A stretch of 6,189 nt of DNA. Origin: Leptofilum sp050292445. GTDB taxonomy: Bacteria > Chloroflexota > Anaerolineae > Promineifilales > Promineifilaceae. The translations under genes were made by a program, and so were the position numbers. Within the stretch, counting starts at the first letter, position 1. Every line of letters begins with the position of its first letter. The notes beneath the pieces were generated by a model. That model was not told where the DNA came from, ran no database searches, and saw nothing but the letters and a program-made list of their open reading frames with translations. The DNA is taken from contig JBNKLQ010000324.1 of the NCBI GenBank assembly GCA_050292445.1, positions 1 to 6,189 on the forward strand. The letters run 5' to 3'. Positions 1-5,261 of the stretch are shown here, in pieces.

Positions 1-35
1 CCATTTCTTCATTCGTTATCGATAGTTTTTGATGT

Positions 36-1010
36 CTATGACCGAATATTCAGCTTTGGAACAGGTCGTCGGAGGTAATAATAGATTCCAATAGCCAGAA
101 TCAGAATCCCAATCAGTGGCAACATGTAGCCCCTCACTAATCCGTTGATATGAAACACAACCCCTGCCAAAATAAGTAGGAAGCCTGGGATAAGCAATAA
201 GAAGCGTATCGCTTTTCTGTATGCATTGATAAGCATACTTGCTCCACTAATTGTGAAAAGACTGACAATGAGAAGATCCCATCCCCAAAGGGTCAAGAAT
301 CCTACTTCTGGTTGTGGGTATCCTCCACCCGGTATTTCCTGACTGGTAATGACCAACGAGGGTTGCAGCCAGCCCACATTTTGGGGACAAAGCTTGATCC
401 ACCCGCCCATGTAACGCCACTCACCTTTGGCGGGATAATCCGCGATTTGACCGGCGCGAATGCCAAAGTGGAGATGTGGATCAAGTGGTTGCTCCTTGCT
501 GCCGCCGTTTTCATCAGAGTCGCCCAGGTAGGCAATTAAATCTCCTCGCTCCACCTCCGTGCCAGCCTTCAGCTTCCAGCGGCTTGGACTAAGGTGCCCA
601 TACAGCGAGTATAAGTTTGCTTGGGAATGGTCTATTAGGATCAACCATCCATAGCCACCGGCTCGTCCTGAATAACTAATAATCCCGTCCGCCATCGCAT
701 AAACTGGTGTCCCTGCTGGGCGTTTGTAGTCTTCAGCGGCGTGAAATTTGCGCTCAGGATATTCGTAACAGTCTACAATATCGGGCGTACATTCATTGGA
801 AACGCCAAACCAACCAAAGTAAAGGTTCTCATCAATGGGTGACTCGTCGAGAGGAAAACGGAAGGGCAGGCTGTCATCACTGGCGATCTCGTTAGCATTT
901 GCCAACCCGATAGGCGTACTAGAAGGACACGTTTCCGGGTATTGTGTACTGCAGGCTGATAACAGCAGAACCATTAAGCCAAGGCTTATCCACAGACGTA
1001 GACTGGACAC
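36..1010 (-). CDS. M23-family peptidase lipoprotein with three C-terminal membrane helices
   Basis: This is a 324-residue secreted lipoprotein expected to cut peptidoglycan cross-links outside the membrane. Residues 1-20 form a lipoprotein signal ending in the lipobox LSAC, with Cys20 as the lipidated residue. The M23 (LytM/lysostaphin-like) zinc site is complete: His90 and Asp94 in HAAED (family HxGxD, here with Ala for Gly), His139 in YGHLS, and His179/His181 in PHLHFG. An active enzyme is therefore likely. Cys28, Cys74, Cys81 and Cys208 are outside the membrane and could form disulfides. Residues about 238-256, 268-288 and 295-312 are hydrophobic and look like three membrane helices, which is unusual for an M23 lipoprotein. 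The start is GTG, supported by a near-perfect ribosome binding site. The gene stands alone, and its natural substrate and partners cannot be read from the context. The family call is firm; its role in division, remodelling or lysis is unknown. Confidence 0.93.
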   Translation of the reverse strand: MSSLRLWISLGLMVLLLSACSTQYPETCPSSTPIGLANANEIASDDSLPFRFPLDESPIDENLYFGWFGVSNECTPDIVDCYEYPERKFHAAEDYKRPAGTPVYAMADGIISYSGRAGGYGWLILIDHSQANLYSLYGHLSPSRWKLKAGTEVERGDLIAYLGDSDENGGSKEQPLDPHLHFGIRAGQIADYPAKGEWRYMGGWIKLCPQNVGWLQPSLVITSQEIPGGGYPQPEVGFLTLWGWDLLIVSLFTISGASMLINAYRKAIRFLLLIPGFLLILAGVVFHINGLVRGYMLPLIGILILAIGIYYYLRRPVPKLNIRS

Positions 1011-1014
1011 ACTT

Positions 1015-1023
1015 ACCTCCTTT
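1015..1023 (-). promoter_or_regulatory. Strong ribosome binding site for the M23 lipoprotein
   Basis: On the minus strand this reads AAAGGAGGT, with AGGAGG ending five bases before the GTG at 1010. It is the best Shine-Dalgarno in the window and decides the GTG start, which also places a complete signal peptide and lipobox at the N-terminus. I could not find a convincing -35/-10 pair upstream. Confidence 0.85.
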
Positions 1024-1111
1024 AACTGAATTTCGTTTTGTTATCCTTTTAGCCATCATAGAAAAAACCCCAAAAAACCACATCAACTAGAAAGTATATT
1101 TTGCCCAATAC

Positions 1112-1137
1112 AAAAAGACCGCTAAAACAGCGGTCTT
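1112..1137 (-). terminator. Rho-independent terminator of the zinc-finger membrane protein gene
   Basis: A perfect 9-bp stem (1115-1123 with 1129-1137, AAGACCGCT against AGCGGTCTT) closes a five-base loop. On the minus strand the stem runs into a TTTTT tract (1112-1116), the standard intrinsic terminator layout. The plus strand has no T-run after the stem, so it works for leftward transcription. It lies about 245 bp beyond the stop at 1383, so the leftward transcript would carry the repeat pair at 1175-1304 in its 3' untranslated region. It also separates this unit from the M23 gene. Confidence 0.8.
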
Positions 1138-1174
1138 CTATGACAAAAATCAGAGGGGACAGCGTTACAAGGCA

Positions 1175-1304
1175 AACGGCCGTTTTCAGCCCAACTTATC
1201 TTTCATGTTTAGGCACAACTGGGGAGGTTTTGGGAGATACGGCCGTTCCTTATCACAAAATTCCAACAAATCGCAAAAATGGTACGGTGAGGACGACACC
1301 CTAG
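1175..1304. repeat. ACGGCCGT repeat pair with GGTACGG tail
   Basis: Exact ACGGCCGT palindromes lie at 1176-1183 and 1239-1246, 63 bp apart. The stretch 1175-1213 matches 3346-3384 at about 30 of 39 positions without gaps (shared blocks AACGGCCGTTT, CCCAAC, TCTTTC). The second copy is followed 42 bp later by GGTACGGTGAGGACG (1281-1295). The same arrangement occurs at 5297-5354 with 43-bp spacing and one base changed in that motif. These are members of a dispersed repeat family; the boundaries are approximate and the function is unknown. Confidence 0.75.
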
Positions 1305-1382
1305 CAAGAGGCTGGTAATCTCTTGATTTTTTCGATGGTATTTAGACATTGATTCCTTCACAAACCAGGCCTCAATCATTGT

Positions 1383-2405
1383 CTAATTGCTGATAATTGC
1401 CAAGGCGATAGCTATAATGATTAAGATAAGGAGTACAGCGAGCAATCGTTTAACCGTTTTCCAAGTAAACTCGCGTGCCCCAGTCGTCCATTGCGGGATG
1501 CCGCGACCGGTTATTCGATCCCATATCCACGGAGCAATGTAAAGAGCGAGAACGATGAAACCAATGATGGGCGTTGTGTAAGGAACAAGTTGCACGATAG
1601 TGTATGAGATAAAGTCTATATTAAGCAGCCCAGATGCCAGCCAATTACCTGACCATACAGCGCCCCAAAATATGATGTAGCCTGAGATGAGGATAAAAAT
1701 AGTGGCGATGGTTAGCCGTGTATATTCAGCCAAGATAGCAATAAACTCACTGATACGCCCAGACCAAGCGAACCTTCTGCTGTTGCCAACACGGTTCCAG
1801 ATAAAGGGCATGACATAGATTACGAACGGTGCAAAAGTGAGGATGGGGGTAAGGTATATGAATGATAGCGCAGTTAGGTTGGGTACAATGCCCAACATGA
1901 CCTCATAAGCCAACCACTGACCCAAAATGACGCCACCATAGACTACACCGCTGCCGATAGCCAACATCAGCAGGGCCGAGAAGACGATCTGGGTAAAGGC
2001 GACCGCAGCGCTTGCCATTGAGCGTAAACTTTGACGGATGCTTGTTTTAGGAGCTTGCGTTGTACTCCCTGGGTTAGAATACCCTGAAGTAAAATGGTGA
2101 TCGGATTGGGGTAAATGGCTCTTGGGCGGTATGTTTATGGCGGTTGGCTTCTGCTTTGCTGATGTTGCCCTTTTCTTCGTTTGTCCACAGTTTCCTGTTT
2201 TATCTTCTTTGAAGAAATAACTGGCTGTGTAATCGCCAGGACAAACCATTCCATGCGTGTGTTCAAATAATGGATGGCAACAGGTTGCACACCTCATTTC
2301 GGCGTGTTTGTTACAGTGCATGTGTGTGAGCAGTGCACCGTGTGTTATCCGATTATTGCAACCCTGATAGACACATCTTGTATCTGTCAGGCTATCAAGT
2401 GCCAT
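1383..2405 (-). CDS. Cys/His-rich (zinc-ribbon-like) membrane protein with internally duplicated membrane domain
   Basis: I do not recognise a named family for this 340-residue protein. Residues 11-55 are rich in possible metal ligands: Cys11, Cys16, Cys31, His34, Cys39, Cys42, Cys43, His49, His51 and Cys55. This would suit one or two zinc sites (for example C-x4-C with C-x2-H, and C-x2-C with H-x3-C). A polar, probably disordered linker runs to about 130, then come about five membrane helices (near 138-162, 178-202, 231-252, 268-293, 319-338). The membrane part is duplicated: residues 151-221 and 240-313 share SG, GxWLA or GNWLA, Y(V/I)xP(F/W)IW(N/D)R and a W with EF seven residues later. 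With no signal peptide, the zinc domain is probably cytoplasmic. The ATG is preceded by AAAGGAG. A role in sensing or protein-protein contact at the membrane is only a guess. Confidence 0.8.
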   Translation of the reverse strand: MALDSLTDTRCVYQGCNNRITHGALLTHMHCNKHAEMRCATCCHPLFEHTHGMVCPGDYTASYFFKEDKTGNCGQTKKRATSAKQKPTAINIPPKSHLPQSDHHFTSGYSNPGSTTQAPKTSIRQSLRSMASAAVAFTQIVFSALLMLAIGSGVVYGGVILGQWLAYEVMLGIVPNLTALSFIYLTPILTFAPFVIYVMPFIWNRVGNSRRFAWSGRISEFIAILAEYTRLTIATIFILISGYIIFWGAVWSGNWLASGLLNIDFISYTIVQLVPYTTPIIGFIVLALYIAPWIWDRITGRGIPQWTTGAREFTWKTVKRLLAVLLILIIIAIALAIISN

Positions 2406-2411
2406 TATTAA

Positions 2412-2418
2412 CTCCTTT
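2412..2418 (-). promoter_or_regulatory. Ribosome binding site of the zinc-finger membrane protein
   Basis: The minus strand reads AAAGGAG six bases before the ATG at 2405. It supports this start, which lies just before the first cysteine cluster. Confidence 0.75.
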
Positions 2419-2486
2419 TTACTTTAGCAAATTGCAGCCTAATGCTCAGGAGAAGAAATCAAATAAGACGCCGAAGTCGTTTCCGC

Positions 2487-2514
2487 ACCGTTCCTTCAAA
2501 ACCGTTCTTTCAAA
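2487..2514 (-). repeat. Tandem 14-bp direct repeat upstream of the zinc-finger gene
   Basis: Two abutting 14-bp units (2487-2500 and 2501-2514) differ at one base. On the minus strand each reads TTTGAA(A/G)GAACGGT. They sit about 82 to 109 bp upstream of the start at 2405, a position where a regulator could bind in tandem. No clear promoter hexamers could be placed beside them, so an operator role is inference only. Confidence 0.5.
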
Positions 2515-2571
2515 CTGGTGATGCAATGTAAGAGTTTATGAAATTGTTACGCTTAAATATTACGGGCGCAA

Positions 2572-2655
2572 TAACGGCCGTTCCCCACCAACGCTAAAAG
2601 GCTAGGAAGGAGATACGGCCGTATCCACCCACACCAATCCTGACTGTAGCATAAG
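2572..2655. repeat. ACGGCCGT repeat pair with TGTAGCATAAG flank
   Basis: Exact palindromes lie at 2574-2581 and 2615-2622, 41 bp apart. The second is part of a perfect 14-bp palindrome, GATACGGCCGTATC (2612-2625). Its downstream flank (TCC, CACC, CACCAA, CCTG, then TGTAGCATAAG at 2645-2655) is also found after the copy at 3280, where TGTAGCATAAG is at 3316-3326. The two loci therefore share a longer unit with small indels. The 41-bp and 39-bp spacing of the two pairs is also alike. Confidence 0.75.
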
Positions 2656-2763
2656 GCGAAAATCCGCGCTGCAGTAAGGGGAGTTTTTGGTCGTCAAAAT
2701 CAGCGTCCTATTTCTGGTAAAAAGTTCGACTATTGAAAAACCGTAGCGGGCTGTTTGATGATA

Positions 2764-3186
2764 TTAGTCAGCTGGCTCAAAAATCATGATGGGAATGTGG
2801 CGGGTTGTCATCTTTTGGTACTCCAAATAGGGAGGATGGCGCTCGGTGACAAACTGCCATAGATGATCATATTCCTCTCCTTGGGCTTCACGAGAGATCA
2901 CCGAGATGAGATCGCCATTGATCTCTAATTTGGCGTGCGGCTCTTTTTTTAGGTTGAGGTACCAATTGGCTTGGGTGTCTTTGCCCCAATTTGAGGCCAC
3001 AATCAGGGTGCCGCCTTCATAGGTGAAATAAGCAATCGGAACCGCACGATCCTGGCCTGACTTGCGTCCAATTGTGTGCAGAATGAGGATGGTCTGCGTG
3101 CCGAGTTTGCTACCAATTCGCCCCCGACTAAGCCGGAGAAGCCAGGTATTGATGGCCATGAACCATTTGATGAGAATGTCTTTCAT
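2764..3186 (-). CDS. Deazaflavin (F420)-dependent nitroreductase-family protein
   Basis: This 140-residue protein fits the DDN/F420H2-dependent reductase family (DUF385-type split beta-barrel), whose members use reduced coenzyme F420 to reduce quinones, nitro compounds or other electron-poor substrates. Diagnostic stretches are an N-terminal helix ending RGRIGSKLG (21-29), HTIGRKSG (37-44, normally TTTGRKSG), the strand pair around 50-65 with SNWGKD (65-70), NWYLNL (74-79) followed by the P83 region, and the C-terminal IPIMIFEP (131-138). Length and ends match the family, so the gene looks complete. The ATG has only a weak purine stretch (GAAAG) upstream, so translation may be modest. It implies that the host makes F420. 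It stands alone between two repeat-filled spacers, and the physiological substrate cannot be told from sequence. Confidence 0.9.
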   Translation of the reverse strand: MKDILIKWFMAINTWLLRLSRGRIGSKLGTQTILILHTIGRKSGQDRAVPIAYFTYEGGTLIVASNWGKDTQANWYLNLKKEPHAKLEINGDLISVISREAQGEEYDHLWQFVTERHPPYLEYQKMTTRHIPIMIFEPAD

Positions 3187-3238
3187 TTAGCTATCTTTCG
3201 TGTTGTTGATGGGCATTTTAGCCACATGTGATTTGAAC

Positions 3239-3384
3239 GAACGGCCGTTTGCTGAGCAATGTGTTGGTGCGAAAAGGATACGGCCGTTTCCCACCCGCAC
3301 CAAGCCTGCCTGGAGTGTAGCATAAGCTGATAATGTTGGAAAAGGAACGGCCGTTTCCAACCCAACAACTCTTTCTTGCACAGG
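3239..3384. repeat. Cluster of three ACGGCCGT repeats with nested inverted repeats
   Basis: Exact palindromes lie at 3241-3248, 3280-3287 and 3347-3354. The middle one is inside GGATACGGCCGTTTCC (3276-3291, palindromic except one pair), and this is enclosed by perfect 8-bp arms TTGGTGCG (3264-3271) and CGCACCAA (3296-3303). The third has perfect arms GTTGGAAA (3335-3342) and TTTCCAAC (3354-3361). Such nesting could form cruciforms in DNA or hairpins in RNA. The middle copy shares its flank with 2615-2655, and the third with 1175-1213. The cluster fills the gap between the SRPBCC gene and the DDN-family gene. Two overlapping short minus-strand open frames here are repeat translations and not genes. 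Confidence 0.8.
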
Positions 3385-3458
3385 ATAGAACGGGGGGGGA
3401 TTTGAACAACCCAAACAATTGCCGCTGAACCAAACAAACCATTTTGGCATGTTAAGGT

Positions 3459-3914
3459 TTATTTGCTTGAAGCGATTTTGGCCAATGCTTTGGCCTGCGC
3501 GGCGAACCCTTTTTTTACGGCCGTTAACGGCACAAACCGGGCCAAAATACCAGAAAACTGTTCTTTCGTATAATACGCCGTTTGCTCCCCTTGGGCGCGG
3601 AGCTGCTGTACCCGGGTAGCCCGCAGTAGACCCAGTCTTGCTGCCAGCGAGGCATATTTGTACACCAGCTCGGCTTGCCCGTTGGCCGGGGGAGAACTAC
3701 TGACCATCTGTTCCTGCGACGTGCCCGTTTTGCCATTGTGCCAGCGCAGGGAAAAGGTCATTTTGTCCACGTTGTTTTGCGTGTCAACCGTGTACTGAAC
3801 CGCGACAATGAACGGATTCCATTGGTGGTAAGCGTCCCAATCTGTTAGATGCTGCCAGACAACATCAATCTCTGCGTCAATTAAAATCCGTTCTTCGACA
3901 AGGTAATTGGGCAT
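3459..3914 (-). CDS. SRPBCC (START/polyketide cyclase-like) family protein
   Basis: This 151-residue protein has the layout of the SRPBCC helix-grip fold, which encloses hydrophobic ligands. The N-terminal strand (residues 4-13), the helix IDVVWQHLTDWDAYHQWNPF (16-35, with the hallmark W-x-x-Y-x-x-W-N-P-F) and a long C-terminal amphipathic helix (about 131-149) are visible. The central segment 50-125 alternates polar and hydrophobic residues as expected for beta strands. There is no signal peptide, so it should act in the cytoplasm. Ligand or enzymatic activity cannot be deduced. The ATG has only a weak GGA upstream. The codons for Thr131-Ala132-Val133 contain one ACGGCCGT (3517-3524), the only copy inside a gene. 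The neighbour on the left, 270 bp away, is the F420-type reductase; no operon link is evident. Confidence 0.85.
   Translation of the reverse strand: MPNYLVEERILIDAEIDVVWQHLTDWDAYHQWNPFIVAVQYTVDTQNNVDKMTFSLRWHNGKTGTSQEQMVSSSPPANGQAELVYKYASLAARLGLLRATRVQQLRAQGEQTAYYTKEQFSGILARFVPLTAVKKGFAAQAKALAKIASSK
3517..3524. repeat. Single ACGGCCGT palindrome inside the SRPBCC gene
   Basis: An exact copy of the 8-bp palindrome falls in frame within the C-terminal helix coding region. It lacks the GG..CC flanks and neighbouring copy seen in the intergenic clusters, so it may be a chance or codon-driven match and not a repeat insertion. Confidence 0.5.
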
Positions 3915-4240
3915 AATATCTGTCCGTCAGTCAGGTAATAGAAGCAGTTGGCGCGCAGACGATCGCGACGCCAAATGGCTGCTGCTGCACCCGCTAAATC
4001 ATTCCGGCGTGATAAGCGGCGAGGCGCGATACCTGCCGCAGACCAATGTGAAGATCCTCCCAGAGCAAGGGGAAAAATCTATTGGACTCTCACTCAATCA
4101 AACTCGACTTCGTCTCCTTCCGCGACTCGCTTAAAAACGAATCGCTGAAAGTATACAAGCGGCTAATATCCAGTCAACCGCGTGCACAATCCGGCGCGGA
4201 TGGGGTTTGAAGAGTGAAAGGCGATTGCGCTGTGGCTTGC
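3915..4240. other. Intergenic spacer, possibly containing decayed coding sequence
   Basis: The 326-bp gap has no accepted gene, no repeat of the ACGGCCGT family and no clear terminator. Plus-strand frames across it look partly protein-like but break: one runs from about 3907 to 4134 and another from 4052 to 4210, in different phases, as a frameshifted relic would. Confidence 0.4.
4052..4210 (+). pseudogene. Possible relic reading frame (GrpB-like C-terminal stretch)
   Basis: Between a TGA just before 4052 and the TGA at 4208-4210, this frame includes IKLDFVSFRDSLKN followed by LKVYKRLIS. The FRD-x-L...Y-x-x-L spacing recalls the C-terminal part of GrpB-family proteins (F-R-D-Y-L then Y-x-x-L-K). 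The other GrpB motifs are not seen in any frame upstream, there is no start codon with a ribosome binding site, and the opposite strand also gives a plausible-looking short reading. It could well be chance. Confidence 0.15.
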
Positions 4241-4846
4241 TCAAGCAAAAATTGAGGCTTTGGCCAAGACATAATTGGAGAGGCTGTCTATCAGCACAAA
4301 AAGGGCATTCGATGCCATCGCAATTGCATAGAAAATCGCGAGTATCATATAAATTATCGGCAGCGTTGTTCCCTCAGACAGTTTGGCGAACGGAAACGCA
4401 ACAGCCACAATTAGATATGCCCACGTTATGAAGAAGGCATTGATGAAAAACCGTCGCATTATTTGCGAGAATATCGTTTGGTTTGGCGGCTCATTTTCAT
4501 CGAGCGTGTCGTTCTCATTCGTAGAGAGGAAAAACCTTTTGGCAAACAGCAGCATCTGTTTGCCTATGGTCGATACCAGAAAAAATATCAAGGTCATAAA
4601 CCTGAAAAGCCGCATCAAATCACCTTCGTTTATGCTGCCCGTGCCGTTTTGATCTAGGGGCAGAATAAAGGAAAAGTATTTCAGAAATGGCATTTCGGGG
4701 CCAAAAATGATGATATAAGCGGCAATGAGCGCAGCAAATGTGAATACCACCATGCCTGTAAGAAAGTTGTAGGCGAACAATTTTATCAGGTAGCCAACTC
4801 CCCCGGTAATGATGGTGTTGGAAATGGGGCGATCTGATGTCAACAT
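4241..4846 (-). CDS. Four-helix membrane protein with EF-hand-like calcium loop
   Basis: I do not recognise a named family for this 201-residue protein. Hydrophobic segments suggest four membrane helices (near 28-48, 82-102, 132-155 and 163-188). The loop between helices 1 and 2 contains DQNGTGSINEGD (65-76), which fits the 12-residue EF-hand loop: Asp at 1, Asn at 3, Thr at 5, Gly at 6, Ile at 8 and Asp at 12. It is followed at once by a helix (LMRLFRF) leading into the membrane. Asp instead of the usual Glu at position 12 would weaken calcium binding or favour magnesium. A polar acidic stretch (109-123) separates helices 2 and 3. The ATG at 4846 is chosen because it keeps the long frame and has AGGAG nine bases upstream. 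Gaps on both sides exceed 300 bp. Calcium-sensitive channel or sensor roles are speculation. Confidence 0.8.
   Translation of the reverse strand: MLTSDRPISNTIITGGVGYLIKLFAYNFLTGMVVFTFAALIAAYIIIFGPEMPFLKYFSFILPLDQNGTGSINEGDLMRLFRFMTLIFFLVSTIGKQMLLFAKRFFLSTNENDTLDENEPPNQTIFSQIMRRFFINAFFITWAYLIVAVAFPFAKLSEGTTLPIIYMILAIFYAIAMASNALFVLIDSLSNYVLAKASIFA
4619..4654 (-). other. EF-hand-like loop coding segment
   Basis: This stretch encodes residues 65-76 of the four-helix membrane protein, DQNGTGSINEGD. It follows the D-x-N-x-T-G-x-I-x-x-x-D spacing of a single EF-hand calcium loop. No second EF-hand is visible in the protein, whereas EF-hands usually come in pairs. Confidence 0.55.
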
Positions 4847-4855
4847 GAATCATTT

Positions 4856-4860
4856 CTCCT
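4856..4860 (-). promoter_or_regulatory. Ribosome binding site deciding the start of the EF-hand membrane protein
   Basis: AGGAG on the minus strand lies nine bases before the ATG at 4846. A nearer ATG at 4853 is in a different frame and gives only a 77-residue product lacking the membrane helices, so the 4846 start is preferred. Confidence 0.6.
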
Positions 4861-4970
4861 GAAGCTGTGATTTGGCGAGCACTTTACTATTCTAATACGT
4901 AAATCACTTGCTCAGGTAGCGATTGGCTTTTTCCCTGTGCTGTGACAGGCGCAGACCTTATTCGAACGCA

Positions 4971-5046
4971 TCATGCCAAGCGAGCCCAGCGACGAAGAAT
5001 CCTTCTGGCTGAAAGATGAAAGATTCCTCCCGTTAGTTGGAATGAC
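4971..5046. repeat. REP-like imperfect inverted repeat
   Basis: The outer arms TCATGCCAA (4971-4979) and TTGGAATGA (5038-5046) pair at 8 of 9 positions, and the inner arms GAATC (4997-5001) and GATTC (5022-5026) pair perfectly. The pattern TCATTCC-GAGC-GCAGCGA-GAATCT...GATTC...GGAATGA matches the widespread intergenic palindrome found in many bacterial genomes, here as a degraded copy. It probably has no coding role. Confidence 0.6.
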
Positions 5047-5058
5047 GGGTGAAGGGAG

Positions 5059-5115
5059 GTAGGGGCAGACCTCCGTGTCTGCCCACTTTGGGCACACACG
5101 GGGGTGCGCCCTTAC
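5059..5115. repeat. Long hairpin repeat with two internal mini-hairpins
   Basis: Two 26-base arms (5059-5084 and 5090-5115) pair at 21 of 26 positions around a five-base loop. Each arm can also fold alone: GGGCAGAC (5063-5070) with GTCTGCCC (5077-5084) perfectly, and GGGCACAC with GTGCGCCC at 7 of 8. Hence one long hairpin and two short ones are alternatives. It resembles the GTAGGGGC...GCCCCTAC class of intergenic repeats known in Chloroflexota and other phyla. It begins 9 bases beyond the end of the minus-strand tail at 5124 and could also end that transcript. Confidence 0.65.
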
Positions 5116-5123
5116 AAATCTAT

Positions 5124-5234
5124 TTACGCCGTTACTACCACTGGCGCTTCCTCTATGACCGGTTCTTCCTCACGGCCATTGCTGCCGTTGCCATTGGTGG
5201 CCCGGCTGGTGACCGGAAAGCCCCACAGCTGCCG
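5124..5234 (-). pseudogene. Orphan C-terminal gene tail (acidic, Gly/Asn-rich)
   Basis: This open minus-strand frame of 36 codons ends in TAA and begins right after an in-frame TAG (5235-5237). It has no start codon with a ribosome binding site. Its peptide includes LWGFPVTSRATNGNGSNG and then EEEPVIEEAPVVVTA, with codons that are purine-rich in first position and GC-leaning in third, as in real genes. It looks like the end of a gene whose upstream part was lost where the ACGGCCGT pair now lies. The family cannot be named, and low-complexity sequence could give this by chance. Confidence 0.3.
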
Positions 5235-5261
5235 CTATTTTGAGCAAGCTGTGTCGTGGGG

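Larger units (their letters stand above)
1011..1382. other. Intergenic spacer: terminator plus repeat pair
   Basis: This 372-bp gap between two minus-strand genes holds the ribosome binding site of the M23 gene, a terminator hairpin near 1112-1137, two copies of the ACGGCCGT palindrome and the GGTACGG/GAGGACG motif at 1281-1295. I see nothing protein-like in 1300-1382. The short open frames on the plus strand read through repeats and are not credible genes. Confidence 0.7.
2406..2763. other. Intergenic spacer: leader of the zinc-finger gene and repeat pair
   Basis: This 358-bp gap contains the ribosome binding site and tandem 14-mer belonging to the gene on its left, and an ACGGCCGT repeat pair at 2574-2655. 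The rest (about 2660-2763) shows no convincing gene. A TTTTT run (minus strand, near 2736-2740) follows only a 3-bp stem, too weak to call a terminator for the gene ending at 2764. Confidence 0.6.

Noticed and set aside
1055..1087. Possible promoter for the M23 gene (TATGAT on the minus strand)
   Set aside because: The -10 match is good, but the only -35-like hexamer (TTGATG) is 21 bp away, too far for a standard promoter.
2733..2752. Possible terminator after the DDN-family gene
   Set aside because: The T-run follows only a 3-bp stem; this is too weak to support.
3391..3409. tRNA T-arm-like sequence on the minus strand (GTTCAAATCC beside a C-run)
   Set aside because: The five bases either side of the TTCAAAT loop do not pair, and no anticodon, D or acceptor stem can be built from the surrounding bases.
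3187..3450. Overlapping minus-strand open frames of 74-87 codons
   Set aside because: They read straight through three ACGGCCGT repeats in several frames at once; the peptides (for example GNGR and ETAV stretches) are repeat translations, with no ribosome binding site.
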